The notes: generated by a model not told the origin, from the letters alone. 64,000 bases of DNA from Hyphomicrobiales bacterium (GCA_900466945.1 UBNV01000013.1:1-64000), one strand, 5' to 3'. Numbered from the stretch's first letter, positions 52,349 through 61,698 are shown. Numbers and translations are program-made.

Positions 52349-52759
52349 ATGGTGCACAGCAAGTTCAGTTTCTCGGGTCTTTCGGGCCAGGCGGTCATCG
52401 CTGCATTCGTCGCGCTGATGGCGGGCACGGGGTGCCAGTCGACGCAGCCCTCCACGCCGGCGCCCACGGCAGTGCCGGCCGCGCTCGAGGTCAATGTCGA
52501 AGATCCCGACAATCCGGAAGCCGCTGCCGCGCGTCCGACTTACCCTGACGGTTACCCGAATTTCGCCGGCTCGCTGAGCGCAGCCAGCGTCCAGATGAGC
52601 AACGAGGAAGCCTCGGCCCTCCAGGCTCAACTGACGTCGCTCGGCGCGGCGCGTAAGTCGGGAGCGATCACCGAGGCTGAATATCAGTCCCGGATTGCCG
52701 AACTGCGCCGGCTCGCGGCGCAGCACGGGGCCGAAACGCAGGCGCAGATTGCCAATTAA
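52349..52759 (+). CDS. Small lipoprotein with a SHOCT-like C-terminus
   Basis: A 136-residue lipoprotein: a hydrophobic signal segment (about 14-27) ending in a lipobox TGCQS, a Pro/Ala-rich stretch, and a helical C-terminal region SGAITEAEYQSRIAELRRLA that resembles the SHOCT motif. The function is unknown. The ATG at 52349 is preferred because it starts right before the signal segment. Confidence 0.75.
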   Translation: MVHSKFSFSGLSGQAVIAAFVALMAGTGCQSTQPSTPAPTAVPAALEVNVEDPDNPEAAAARPTYPDGYPNFAGSLSAASVQMSNEEASALQAQLTSLGAARKSGAITEAEYQSRIAELRRLAAQHGAETQAQIAN

Positions 52760-52988
52760 GGCTTGCGCTTCCCGCGTTTTTTTCGCAAAGCAACCAAGGC
52801 GTTTTTGACATAAAATTTCGTCGGCGATTCAGGCTTTACGCCGGATTTGCGACAAAATTTCCTGCGAGCGCTTTGATTGGGCTATCATCACGCGTATTCG
52901 GTTCTGCGGTTCGTTGCGGAGCGTGTGGTCACTGGGAAAACGAGCGCGCCTGCCGCGGTTATGATCCGCGCGGTTTCAGGGGTTGAAG

Positions 52989-54206
52989 ATGGAAGAGTTT
53001 CACAAAGTCCGGCGCCTGCCGCCCTACGTTTTCGAACAGGTCAACCGTTTGAAGGCGAGCGCGCGAGCCGGTGGAGCCGACATCATCGATCTCGGCATGG
53101 GCAATCCCGACCTTCCGACCCCGCAGGCGATTGTCGACAAGCTCTGCGAAGTGGTTCAGGACCCGCGCACGCACCGTTATTCGTCCTCCAAGGGCATCCC
53201 GGGCCTGCGTCGCGCCCAGGCGGCCTACTACGCCCGCCGCTTCAACGTGAAGCTCAATCCCGATACGCAGGTTGTTGCGACCTTGGGCTCCAAGGAAGGC
53301 TTCGCCAACATGGCGCAGGCGATCACCGCACCTGGCGATGTGATCCTTTGCCCGAACCCGACCTATCCGATCCATGCCTTCGGCTTCCTGATGACCGGCG
53401 GCGTCATCCGCTCGATCTCGATTGAGCCGGACGAGACCTTCTTCCCGCCGCTCGAGCGCGCCGTGAAGCACTCGATCCCCAAGCCGATCGCGCTGATCAT
53501 CAACTACCCGTCGAACCCGACGGCGCGCGTGGCGAGCCTCGACTTCTACAAGGACGTCATCGCTTTCGCGAAGAAGCACGACATCATCGTGCTGTCCGAC
53601 CTCGCTTATTCGGAAATCTATTTCGACGGCAATCCGCCGCCATCCGTGCTCGAAGTTCCGGGCGCGATGGACTGCACCGTCGAGTTCACTTCCATGTCAA
53701 AGACCTTTTCCATGCCCGGCTGGCGCATGGGTTTTGCCGTTGGCAACGAGCGCCTGATCTCGGCGCTGACCCGCGTCAAGTCCTATCTCGACTACGGCGC
53801 TTTCACGCCGATCCAGGTGGCCGCCACCCATGCGCTGAATGGTGACGGCTCTGACATCGCGGAAGTCCGCAGCGTCTACAAGCGCCGCCGTGATGTGATG
53901 GTCGAGAGCTTCGGCAAGGCTGGCTTTGAAGTGCCGCCGCCGGCTGCGACCATGTTTGCCTGGGCGAAGATTCCGGAAAAGTTCCGCCATCTCGGTTCGC
54001 TGGAGTTCTCCAAGCTGCTCGTCGAGAAGGCCGACGTTGCTGTTGCCCCAGGCATCGGATTTGGTGAAATGGGCGACGAATATGTCCGTCTCGCGCTCGT
54101 CGAGAACGAACACCGCATCCGCCAGGCCGCCCGCAACATCAAGAAGTTCCTGTCGACGGCCGACGAGACAATGCACAACGTGATTTCGCTCAACGCCCAC
54201 CGTTGA
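52989..54206 (+). CDS. alaC: Class I aminotransferase, AlaC-like (glutamate-pyruvate aminotransferase)
   Basis: A 405-residue PLP aminotransferase that aligns closely with E. coli AlaC: RLPPYVFEQVNRLKASAR, DLGMGNPDLPTP, GSKEGFANM, NPTYPIHAFGF, YPSNPTA, DLAYSEIYFDG. The PLP lysine is K238 in SMSKTFSMPGWRMGF. It makes alanine from pyruvate and glutamate. The ATG at 52989 gives this alignment. It is next to hom, separated by a hairpin. Confidence 0.9.
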   Translation: MEEFHKVRRLPPYVFEQVNRLKASARAGGADIIDLGMGNPDLPTPQAIVDKLCEVVQDPRTHRYSSSKGIPGLRRAQAAYYARRFNVKLNPDTQVVATLGSKEGFANMAQAITAPGDVILCPNPTYPIHAFGFLMTGGVIRSISIEPDETFFPPLERAVKHSIPKPIALIINYPSNPTARVASLDFYKDVIAFAKKHDIIVLSDLAYSEIYFDGNPPPSVLEVPGAMDCTVEFTSMSKTFSMPGWRMGFAVGNERLISALTRVKSYLDYGAFTPIQVAATHALNGDGSDIAEVRSVYKRRRDVMVESFGKAGFEVPPPAATMFAWAKIPEKFRHLGSLEFSKLLVEKADVAVAPGIGFGEMGDEYVRLALVENEHRIRQAARNIKKFLSTADETMHNVISLNAHR

Positions 54207-54222
54207 GCCCACGTTGCGCCCC

Positions 54223-54245
54223 AGGCGGTCCCGTCAGGACCGCCT
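54223..54245 (+). terminator. Hairpin between alaC and hom
   Basis: AGGCGGTCC and GGACCGCCT form a perfect 9-base-pair stem with a 5-base loop, followed by CACTTCCTTTT. It is either a weak terminator after alaC or an attenuating structure before hom. Confidence 0.6.
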
Positions 54246-54277
54246 CACTTCCTTTTCGATGACGTCAGGAATGCCTC

Positions 54278-55597
54278 ATGGCAAATGCCCTTAAAATCGG
54301 CGTGGCGGGTCTCGGTACCGTCGGTGCCTCGCTCGTCCGTATCCTCCAGACCCGCGCCAATGCGCTCACCGTCGCCTGCGGTCGCCCTATCTCGGTTGCG
54401 GCCGTCTCGGCCCGTGATGCTTCGAAGGATCGCGGCATCCTGATGGATGGCATTACCTGGTATGCGGATCCGGTGGAGATGGCCAAGCATGCCGACATCG
54501 ACGTGTTCGTCGAACTCGTTGGTGGCTCTGAAGGGGCAGCCGAAGACTCGGTGCGTGCGGCGCTCGGGCGCGGTCTGCATGTGGTCACGGCCAACAAGGC
54601 GCTTTTGTCGCGCCACGGCGTCGAGCTCGCCAAGCTCGCCGAGGAAAAAGGCCGCCTGCTGAACTACGAAGCGGCGGTCGCTGGCGGCATTCCGGTCATC
54701 AAGACGCTGCGCGAGTCGCTGACGGGCAACAATTTCTCCCGCATCTACGGGATCATGAACGGCACCTGCAATTACATCTTGACCCGGATGGAGCGTGAAG
54801 GCCTGTCCTTCGCCGATTGCCTCAAGGAAGCCCAGCGCCTCGGTTATGCCGAAGCCGATCCGAGCTTCGACATCGAGGGCAATGACACCGCCCACAAGTT
54901 GTCGATCCTGACGACGCTGGCCTTCGGCTGCGAAATCTCCGCCGACAAGATCTATCTCGAAGGCATCACCAATGTTTCGATCGAGGACATTCATGCGGCG
55001 GCCGACCTCGGCTATCGCATCAAGCTCCTCGGCGTCGCCCAAAAGACTGAAAGCGGCATCGAACAGCGCGTCCATCCGACCATGGTGCCGCTCGACAGCG
55101 TGATTGCCCAGGTCGACGGCGTGACCAATGCGGTGGCACTCGAATCGGACATCCTCGGCGAACTCCTGATGGTTGGCCCCGGTGCCGGCGGCAATGCCAC
55201 AGCCTCGGCCGTGCTCGGCGACATCACGGACATCGCCAAGAGCCGTCCCGGTGCGCAGGAAGTGCCGGTCCTGGGTCGCCCGGCCCATCTTCTGGAACCC
55301 TATCGCCAGGCTGAGATGCAGAGCCACGAAGGCGGCTACTTCATCCGCTTGACCGTGCAGGACCGCACCGGTGTTTTCGCCAGCATCGCGACCCAGATGG
55401 CCGACAATGCGATTTCGCTCGAATCCATCGTCCAGCATTCGAAGGAGCCGGCAACGCCAGGCCGGCCGCAGACCATCATACTGGTCACGCATGCGACCAT
55501 GGAAAGCGCGGTGCGCAAGGCAGTTGGCGCAATCAAGCGCGAGGGCTACCTGATCGGCGAACCTCAGGTGATTCGTATCGAGCGACCCAAGACCTGA
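54278..55597 (+). CDS. hom: Homoserine dehydrogenase
   Basis: A 439-residue NAD(P)H-dependent enzyme reducing aspartate semialdehyde to homoserine for Thr/Met synthesis. The nucleotide-binding motif GVAGLGTVGASLVRIL lies at the N-terminus; NYEAAVAGGIPVIKTLRE, MNGTCNYILT and DIEGNDTAHKLSIL form the active site. A C-terminal ACT domain (about 355-435) suggests feedback control by threonine. Confidence 0.97.
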   Translation: MANALKIGVAGLGTVGASLVRILQTRANALTVACGRPISVAAVSARDASKDRGILMDGITWYADPVEMAKHADIDVFVELVGGSEGAAEDSVRAALGRGLHVVTANKALLSRHGVELAKLAEEKGRLLNYEAAVAGGIPVIKTLRESLTGNNFSRIYGIMNGTCNYILTRMEREGLSFADCLKEAQRLGYAEADPSFDIEGNDTAHKLSILTTLAFGCEISADKIYLEGITNVSIEDIHAAADLGYRIKLLGVAQKTESGIEQRVHPTMVPLDSVIAQVDGVTNAVALESDILGELLMVGPGAGGNATASAVLGDITDIAKSRPGAQEVPVLGRPAHLLEPYRQAEMQSHEGGYFIRLTVQDRTGVFASIATQMADNAISLESIVQHSKEPATPGRPQTIILVTHATMESAVRKAVGAIKREGYLIGEPQVIRIERPKT

Positions 55598-55767
55598 TCT
55601 GACGGATCGCCTTCAAACGGTCTTTTGGCCGTCGGAGACGCCGAATTTTATGGCAAATCGGCATTAATCTGACGATTTGCGCTCTCCCCCATGCCACCAC
55701 TCTCGCCAAAACGCAGCGCGGCGCGTAGTCTGCATCCGCTATCGAGTTCTCGGGGAGGAGGTCATCG

Positions 55768-55968
55768 ATGGGAGCGGGTAAGGGGAGTGCACCGTGGCTG
55801 GAACTTGGCGACGTGGCGCATGATAAGGGCGAACAAGCGGGCTGTGGTCCGGAAGTACACGGCTCCACAGTGGACTCGTTTCAGGCGCTGTCGGACTGGA
55901 CACTTCTCTTCGCCTTCACGGCAATGATGATCATTCCATTTGTTCTGGTCGCTTGGCTGATGTCGTGA
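55768..55968 (+). CDS. Small single-span membrane protein
   Basis: A 66-residue ORF with an unusually strong Shine-Dalgarno (GGGGAGGAGG, eight bases before the ATG). The first 40 residues are hydrophilic; residues 44-65 (DWTLLFAFTAMMIIPFVLVAWLMS) form one membrane helix at the C-terminus. It lies between hom and recJ. No family is recognised. The translation signals argue that it is real. Confidence 0.55.
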   Translation: MGAGKGSAPWLELGDVAHDKGEQAGCGPEVHGSTVDSFQALSDWTLLFAFTAMMIIPFVLVAWLMS

Positions 55969-56106
55969 CAGCTGGATCGCCTGTCGATGGCGTCTACGCG
56001 CTCTGGTGATTTTCGCTGATCGGTATAGAACGGGGTGGGGCACGCGTCCTTCGCCCGAACCTTATGTGCGCAGGGTCACTGTCCTGCACACCCGTAAAGA
56101 GCAGCA

Positions 56107-57912
56107 ATGTCGACCGAACCGGTAGATCCCGTCATCCGCGCCTTCCTCGGTGTCGAGCACTCCGCCAGCGGCCAGCGCTGGATGTCCCGAACCGACCAGG
56201 CAGGTCAGAACCGGGCGCTCGCCATCAGCCAGCTGCATGCCATCCCTGAACTCGTGGCCCGCGTTCTTGCCGGACGAGGTGTCGGTGTTGACGAGGCGCC
56301 TGCCTTCCTGGACCCGACGATCCGCAATCTCATGCCGGACCCGTCCAAGCTGACCGATTGCGATGCCGCTGCAAAGCGTATCGTTCAGGCGATCGATGGC
56401 AAGGAACGTGTGGCGATTTTCGGCGACTACGACGTCGATGGCGCTGCGTCCTCCGCGCTGATGGCGCGCTTCCTCCATCATTTCGGTGTCGAAGCCGAAA
56501 TCTACATTCCCGACCGTATCTTCGAGGGTTACGGACCGAATGCGGCCGCCATCGACCAATTGATCGAGCGTGGTGCTAACCTGCTGATTACCGTCGATTG
56601 TGGCTCGACCAGTATCGAGGCGCTGGGAGCCGCCGAACGGCGTGGCGTCGACGTCGTCGTGATCGACCATCACCAGATGGGCCACGAGATGCCGGTCTGC
56701 CATGCCCTGGTCAATCCGAACCGCGAGGATGACTTGTCGGGGCAGGGGCATCTTTGCGCAGCGGGCGTTGTCTTCATGGTTCTGGTCGCCAGCTTGCGCG
56801 TGCTGCGTGAGGCTGGCCACCCATTTGCCCGCTCGCTCGATCTGATCGCCTGGCTCGACCTGGTGGCACTCGCCACCGTCTGCGACGTGGTGCCGCTGAA
56901 GGGGCTCAACCGTGCCTATGTCACCAAGGGCCTGATCGCCGCACGCCACCAGAACAATGTCGGTCTTGCATCCCTCCTGCGAGTCGCCGGTATTGGCGGG
57001 CCGGTGACGCCATATCATTTCGGCTTTCTTGTGGGACCGAGAATCAACGCGGGCGGTCGTATCGGCGATGCGGCGCTGGGAAGCCGGCTGCTGACCTTGG
57101 ACGACGCTTCTGAGGCCGATCAGATCGCCGCCAAGTTGGATGAGCTGAACCGCGAACGGCAGGCCATGGAAGCCGTGATGCTGGCGGAAGCCGAGGCCGA
57201 AGCCATGGCGGAATATGGAACCGGCGAAAAGGCCGCGGTGATTCTGACCGCCAAGGAAAACTGGCATCCCGGCATAGTCGGGCTCCTCGCCGCCCGGCTG
57301 AAGGAGAAGTTCAAGCGACCTGCCTTCGCCATTGCCTTTGACTCCATGGGCAAGGGGACCGGTTCCGGCCGCTCGATCAATGGTTTCGACATGGGGCGGC
57401 TGGTCCGCGCCGCCGTCGATGAGGGGCTTCTCGTCAAGGGTGGTGGGCATGCCATGGCGGCGGGCCTGACGGTGGAGCGGGCGAACCTCGGGCGTCTGCG
57501 CGGCTTCTTCGAGGAACAGGCGGCATCCCAGGTGTCCGCGCTTGCGGCCAACCAGACATTGAAGATCGATGGCGCGATCGGCGCCTCCGGGGCGACCCTT
57601 GCTCTCGTCGACCAGCTCGAGGCGGCCGGTCCCTATGGATCCGGGCATCCGCAGCCGATCTTTGCCGTGCCCTTGCACAGGTTGAAGGACGTCCGTCCTG
57701 TTGGCACCACGCATATCAAGATCACGCTGGAGGGCATGGACGGCAAGCGTCTCGAGGGCATCGCGTTTCGGGCCGCTGAAACCGATCTAGGGCATTTCCT
57801 GATGAACAATCGCGGCAACCAGATCCATGTCGCGGGTACGCTTAGCGCGGATCACTGGCAGGGCAACAGGCGCGTGCAGTTTCGCATTCTCGACGCCGCA
57901 AAGGCGCCGTGA
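56107..57912 (+). CDS. recJ: Single-stranded-DNA-specific exonuclease RecJ
   Basis: A 601-residue 5'-3' exonuclease of the DHH superfamily. Motif I FGDYDVDGAASS is at about residue 106, the DHH motif VIDHHQMG at about 187, and the DHHA1-domain GHAMAAGLTV near 450. It trims single strands in recombination and mismatch repair. It is the last protein gene before the tRNA-Glu array, which is on the other strand. Confidence 0.96.
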   Translation: MSTEPVDPVIRAFLGVEHSASGQRWMSRTDQAGQNRALAISQLHAIPELVARVLAGRGVGVDEAPAFLDPTIRNLMPDPSKLTDCDAAAKRIVQAIDGKERVAIFGDYDVDGAASSALMARFLHHFGVEAEIYIPDRIFEGYGPNAAAIDQLIERGANLLITVDCGSTSIEALGAAERRGVDVVVIDHHQMGHEMPVCHALVNPNREDDLSGQGHLCAAGVVFMVLVASLRVLREAGHPFARSLDLIAWLDLVALATVCDVVPLKGLNRAYVTKGLIAARHQNNVGLASLLRVAGIGGPVTPYHFGFLVGPRINAGGRIGDAALGSRLLTLDDASEADQIAAKLDELNRERQAMEAVMLAEAEAEAMAEYGTGEKAAVILTAKENWHPGIVGLLAARLKEKFKRPAFAIAFDSMGKGTGSGRSINGFDMGRLVRAAVDEGLLVKGGGHAMAAGLTVERANLGRLRGFFEEQAASQVSALAANQTLKIDGAIGASGATLALVDQLEAAGPYGSGHPQPIFAVPLHRLKDVRPVGTTHIKITLEGMDGKRLEGIAFRAAETDLGHFLMNNRGNQIHVAGTLSADHWQGNRRVQFRILDAAKAP

Positions 57913-57948
57913 GCTTCAATCTGTTCTACTTGTCCCGGAAGACCGAAG

Positions 57949-58023
57949 TGGCACGCCCTAGGGGAGTCGAACCCCTCTTCCCAGAATGAAAATCTGGTGT
58001 CCTAACCGATAGACGAAGGGCGC
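57949..58023 (-). tRNA. tRNA-Glu (UUC), copy 1
   Basis: A 75-base tRNA with encoded CCA: acceptor GCGCCCT with AGGGCGT, anticodon loop TTTTCAT region (anticodon TTC), GGTTCGACTCC in the T arm. It is identical to the two copies at 58194 and 58437. Promoter TTGCGC-N17-CATAAG at 58042-58070. Confidence 0.96.
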
Positions 58024-58041
58024 GTGCGCTTCGGTGGCGCC

Positions 58042-58070
58042 CTTATGGCTGGAACTTGATGTCAGCGCAA
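58042..58070 (-). promoter_or_regulatory. Promoter of tRNA-Glu copy 1
   Basis: Minus-strand -35 TTGCGC (58065-58070) and -10 CATAAG (58042-58047) are 17 bases apart, about 18 bases before the tRNA. It is a variant of the promoters of copies 2 and 3. Confidence 0.7.
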
Positions 58071-58193
58071 GTGGTCTCGCGAGCGTTGCGCCAGTTTTTT
58101 CCCACAAGCATTCCGAGACGCCTCATCGCAAATACAAACAAGCACTTGGCTTGCCGTCATCCACAGGTTCCGCAATGTCTGAGAGGATCGAAG

Positions 58194-58268
58194 TGGCACG
58201 CCCTAGGGGAGTCGAACCCCTCTTCCCAGAATGAAAATCTGGTGTCCTAACCGATAGACGAAGGGCGC
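58194..58268 (-). tRNA. tRNA-Glu (UUC), copy 2
   Basis: A 75-base tRNA identical to copies 1 and 3, with encoded CCA and anticodon TTC. It begins 245 bases from copy 1. The flanking GCGTGCGCTTCGGTGGCGCCCTTAT is also shared with copy 1. Confidence 0.96.
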
Positions 58269-58286
58269 GTGCGCTTCGGTGGCGCC

Positions 58287-58315
58287 CTTATAGTCAGGCA
58301 CCCGTATCACCGCAA
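58287..58315 (-). promoter_or_regulatory. Promoter of tRNA-Glu copy 2
   Basis: Minus-strand -35 TTGCGG (58310-58315) and -10 TATAAG (58287-58292) with a 17-base spacer. Confidence 0.8.
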
Positions 58316-58436
58316 GCGGAAACTTGCCGATCTTCAAGAGAAAAAATCCAGACAGATGGCGACGAAAAATCACCCCACAAGCGACGACAAGGGCAGCCCG
58401 GAACAGATTATGACTATGCGGAAAAGAGAAACGAAG

Positions 58437-58511
58437 TGGCACGCCCTAGGGGAGTCGAACCCCTCTTCCCAGAATGAAAATCTGGTGTCCTAACCGATAG
58501 ACGAAGGGCGC
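58437..58511 (-). tRNA. tRNA-Glu (UUC), copy 3
   Basis: A 75-base tRNA identical to copies 1 and 2, with encoded CCA and anticodon TTC. It begins 243 bases from copy 2. Confidence 0.96.
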
Positions 58512-58528
58512 GTCTGCTTCGTGGCGCC

Positions 58529-58557
58529 CTTATAGTCAGGCTGTTCCCGGACCGCAA
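58529..58557 (-). promoter_or_regulatory. Promoter of tRNA-Glu copy 3
   Basis: Minus-strand -35 TTGCGG (58552-58557) and -10 TATAAG (58529-58534) with a 17-base spacer. Confidence 0.8.
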
Positions 58558-58667
58558 GCGGCATTTTCGAGTTTCATGCAAAAAATGTGACAGGGCCGGC
58601 GAGCGATGGCACGAATTGCAATAAATCCAGTGATTGGAAAGACTTGGCCGGCCGACAAACGGGCGCT

Positions 58668-59642
58668 TTACGGCGCGGCGACCGTTTCGTCCTTCTTCTT
58701 GCCACCCTTGAGCAGGTCGGAAAGGGACGGGAGCCAGGCCTTCTTTTTCGAGCCCGCCTCTGCATTGGCCGCAAGCTCTTCCGCAGGCAGTGGTTCCGCC
58801 GGATCGGGTTCCGCGACCGCGCCCATGGCCTGCAACTGGTCAGGCGTGAGTTGCACCTGCTCCGGTACGTTCGATTCCGATTCCCGAAGGGCCAGCATCT
58901 TCCGCTTCGGTCGCGGGTCGGAGAGCTTCTTCAGCACTGGCTCCTCGGTGGAGACCGTGGCTGGCTCCGTCTGAGGCAGCGACTCGGTCGTGGCAGGCGC
59001 TTGGTTTTGAAGCGCCTGTTGCTGCATCAGCATCTGCTGTTCGGCAGATGGGCTGAACAGGCTTTTGCGGACGGCATTCACGCCGAGCGTCGGCATCTCG
59101 CTTGGCACGAGGCTGCCGCCTACCTCCGAATTGGCGGCCGTCACTTCCTGGCTCTGCGCTTCCGACACCGCGGGTGCCTGGTTACGCTGCCCGCCGGAGA
59201 AAAGGCTGTTGCTGGCAGGGGTGACAGTGGTCGGCTGCATTGTGAGTTCGCCGAGATTTGCGGGTGCCGGAGTGTGAGGCGCAGCCGCGCTCGGGCCTTG
59301 AATCGCCTGCTGTTGCAGAGCCAATACTTCCGGTGGCGGTTCGGCTATGTCGGCATAGGCCGCCGCGAGCGGCACGGGTTTCCGCTTAAGGTGTGGTGGA
59401 TCTGTCTCGTTTTGGGACGCGGCAGCGGCGGACGCGTCCGCAACCTGTCCCGAAATGGCAACGACATAGGGATCGCGAAAGGACTTATTTCCAGCCGGCG
59501 CGGCAGAGGCCTCGTCCGCGGGCACGACATCCCCCATGGACAGAACCTCGTCGGCGCTCGTCTGGCAGGAGGCGAGCAGCATGCCGCTCAATATGGCGAC
59601 GACGCCGAGGGCAGGTCTGCGAGGATGAGAAATGCGGGTCAT
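58668..59642 (-). CDS. Hypothetical lipoprotein rich in Gln/Pro/Ala
   Basis: A 324-residue lipoprotein with a signal peptide ending in LLASC (Cys about 26). The rest is low-complexity and probably disordered, with Gln-rich stretches (QQMLMQQQALQNQ) and a Lys-rich end (SDLLKGGKKKDETV). No domain is recognised. The ATG at 59642 is chosen because the signal sequence starts there. Confidence 0.75.
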   Translation of the reverse strand: MTRISHPRRPALGVVAILSGMLLASCQTSADEVLSMGDVVPADEASAAPAGNKSFRDPYVVAISGQVADASAAAASQNETDPPHLKRKPVPLAAAYADIAEPPPEVLALQQQAIQGPSAAAPHTPAPANLGELTMQPTTVTPASNSLFSGGQRNQAPAVSEAQSQEVTAANSEVGGSLVPSEMPTLGVNAVRKSLFSPSAEQQMLMQQQALQNQAPATTESLPQTEPATVSTEEPVLKKLSDPRPKRKMLALRESESNVPEQVQLTPDQLQAMGAVAEPDPAEPLPAEELAANAEAGSKKKAWLPSLSDLLKGGKKKDETVAAP

Positions 59643-59748
59643 GTTCGGTCTCCGTCGTCTGCCACCTTGTGGAAGCAAAGAGGGCCGCCGGGGCGACCCT
59701 CCTCTGGTGCGGAGACTAGGCGCGCAAACTTGCGCGAGGCGGTGGTCC

Positions 59749-60189
59749 TTACCAGGCGCCGGTATTGGCCATCGAGGCCCAGGGCTCGGCGGGAGCGAGG
59801 TTCTCGCCCTTCTGGAGGATCTCGATCGAGATGCCGTCCGGCGAGCGGACAAAGGCCATGTGGCCATCGCGCGGGGGGCGGTTGATCGTGACCCCGTTGT
59901 CCATCAGTTTCTGGCAGATCGCGTAGATATCGTCGACTTCATAGGCGAGATGGCCAAAGTTGCGGCCTCCGCTATAGTCTTCGGTATCCCAGTTGTAAGT
60001 GAGCTCCAGGCAGGGGGCCATTTCGACCTTCGCGCGGTCGAGATCTTTCTCGGCGGTCAGGAAGACCAGCGTGAAACGGCCCTTTTCGTTCTCATAGCGG
60101 CGGATCTCTTGCAGGCCGAAGAGGTTGCAGTAGAAGTGGAGCGAGGCCTCGAGGTCCTTCACGCGGACCATGGTGTGTAGATAACGCAT
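59749..60189 (-). CDS. gloA: Lactoylglutathione lyase (glyoxalase I)
   Basis: A 146-residue glyoxalase I that isomerises the methylglyoxal-glutathione hemithioacetal. Metal ligands are [16 protein letters not shown] (His near the N-terminus), ELTYNWDT (Glu), [10 protein letters not shown] (His) and ISIEILQKG (Glu). The [17 protein letters not shown] segment is specific to GloA. Ni2+-type enzymes are about this short. The ATG at 60189 has GGAG upstream. Confidence 0.96.
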   Translation of the reverse strand: MRYLHTMVRVKDLEASLHFYCNLFGLQEIRRYENEKGRFTLVFLTAEKDLDRAKVEMAPCLELTYNWDTEDYSGGRNFGHLAYEVDDIYAICQKLMDNGVTINRPPRDGHMAFVRSPDGISIEILQKGENLAPAEPWASMANTGAW

Positions 60190-60372
60190 GGGTGTTCTCC
60201 TTTGATCTTGACGATATGGAACAGTCGCCAGCTTCGAGCAAGGCTGTGGCTGCAAAAGCAATTGGTGAAATGTAAAACTAGGGCTTGCGCAGATCCGTTG
60301 ACCAAATGTTAATCTGAATCTCAAGAATCAGTTAACTGAGCAATGTGACGCGTTTTCGAGGGGCTTGGGGAA

Positions 60373-60951
60373 ATGACGGACAGGATGTCATCGAAAGGAC
60401 TCGGCGAGTTCGAAGAACTGTCCGGCGAAGCCGTCGATCTGATCGAGATCACCGGCATCGTGAAGTGGTTCGACGTTGCCAAGGGGTTCGGCTTCATCGT
60501 TCCGGACAATGGCATGCAGGATGTCCTGCTGCATGTCACATGCCTCAGACGCGACGGCTACCAGACCATTCTCGAAGGCACCCGCATCGTGGCTCTCATC
60601 CAGAAGCGTGACCGCGGCTACCAGGCCTTTCGTATTCTCTCCATGGATCAGTCGACAGCTGTGCATCCTTCGCAGATGCCACCGGTGCGCACCCATGTTC
60701 AGGTGACGCCGACCAGCGGTCTGGAGCGGGCCCTCGTCAAGTGGTTCAACCGCACCAAGGGTTTCGGCTTTTTGACGCGCGGCGAGGGCACCGAAGACAT
60801 TTTCGTTCACATGGAAACGCTGCGTCGTTTCGGCCTGACGGAGCTTCGCCCCGGCCAGACCGTACTCGTCCGCTTCGGACCTGGCGACAAGGGTCTGATG
60901 GCCGCGGAAATCCATCCGGACAATCCCGGCCCTGCGGCCCGGGCGCACTGA
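60373..60951 (+). CDS. Protein with two cold-shock domains
   Basis: A 192-residue protein with two cold-shock domains: about 27-95 (GIVKWFDVAKGFGFIVPDNG, DVLLHVTCLRRDG) and about 117-182 (ALVKWFNRTKGFGFLTRGEG, DIFVHMETLRRFG). RNP1 and RNP2 motifs are intact in both. The double form is typical of alphaproteobacteria (CspC/CspD-like in Caulobacter). It binds RNA or ssDNA. A four-base gap joins it to the DUF192 gene. Confidence 0.93.
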   Translation: MTDRMSSKGLGEFEELSGEAVDLIEITGIVKWFDVAKGFGFIVPDNGMQDVLLHVTCLRRDGYQTILEGTRIVALIQKRDRGYQAFRILSMDQSTAVHPSQMPPVRTHVQVTPTSGLERALVKWFNRTKGFGFLTRGEGTEDIFVHMETLRRFGLTELRPGQTVLVRFGPGDKGLMAAEIHPDNPGPAARAH

Positions 60952-60955
60952 CCCG

Positions 60956-61432
60956 ATGAGCGGTTTGTCGAACATGATGAAAAGCGCCCTGGCGGCGCTT
61001 TTCGTGTTTTTGTGCTTGGCTGTGCCGGCCATGAGTGATGTCGTGTTCGAGCGTGGGGAGCTTGTCTTCGAAACGCCGACCGGCGAGAGAATCACGATCG
61101 ACGTGGAATGGGCCCTGACCGTCGAGCAACGGGCGAGGGGGCTGATGGAGCGTCCAGCACTTGCCGATCGGACCGGCATGCTCTTCGATTTCGGCGAAAC
61201 CCGCATGGTCACGATGTGGATGGCCAACACACCCTCATCCCTCGACATGATCTTCATTGATGAGACCGGCAGAATCGTCCGGATCGCCGAACGCACGACG
61301 CCGCTCTCCGAATCGATCGTCTCGTCAGGCGAGCCCATCCGCTATGCGCTGGAGATTCGGGGCGGTCATGCGAAGGAGTTGGGTCTCGACGAAACGGCCC
61401 GTCTATTGCTGCCTCTCGATCTGCCGAAATGA
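60956..61432 (+). CDS. Secreted DUF192 protein
   Basis: A 158-residue protein with a signal peptide (about 7-27) and a DUF192 domain: ERARGLMERPALADRTGMLFDF-type RARGLMERP, MVTMWMANTPSSLDMIFID and IRYALEIRGGHAKELGL. DUF192 has an unknown periplasmic function. It is downstream of the cold-shock gene, four bases away, and probably shares its transcript. Confidence 0.92.
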   Translation: MSGLSNMMKSALAALFVFLCLAVPAMSDVVFERGELVFETPTGERITIDVEWALTVEQRARGLMERPALADRTGMLFDFGETRMVTMWMANTPSSLDMIFIDETGRIVRIAERTTPLSESIVSSGEPIRYALEIRGGHAKELGLDETARLLLPLDLPK

Positions 61433-61539
61433 TCCGATCCAGGTGCGCCGGTTTCGGCTGAAAAAACAGCGCCTGTAAAACCTCGTTTTTACTGTTGCGG
61501 CTGCAGGGTGAACCGTGTATTCCGGCTGCATTGCTTGAA

Positions 61540-61616
<77 letters not shown>

Positions 61617-61698
61617 AGCAATCGACGTCGCCGGCAACGGCGACCGGGAAGAATGCGGCGGGCCGCCATGCCGCGAAGTCTTGGAGATGGATGAGACC

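Noticed and set aside
56062-57714. Minus-strand ORF of 550 codons opposite recJ
   Set aside because: Antisense shadow of recJ without domain content.
57949-58511. Three regularly spaced repeats that could suggest a CRISPR or att array
   Set aside because: Each repeat folds as a full tRNA-Glu with encoded CCA and has its own promoter; spacing is about 170 bases and no cas genes are near.
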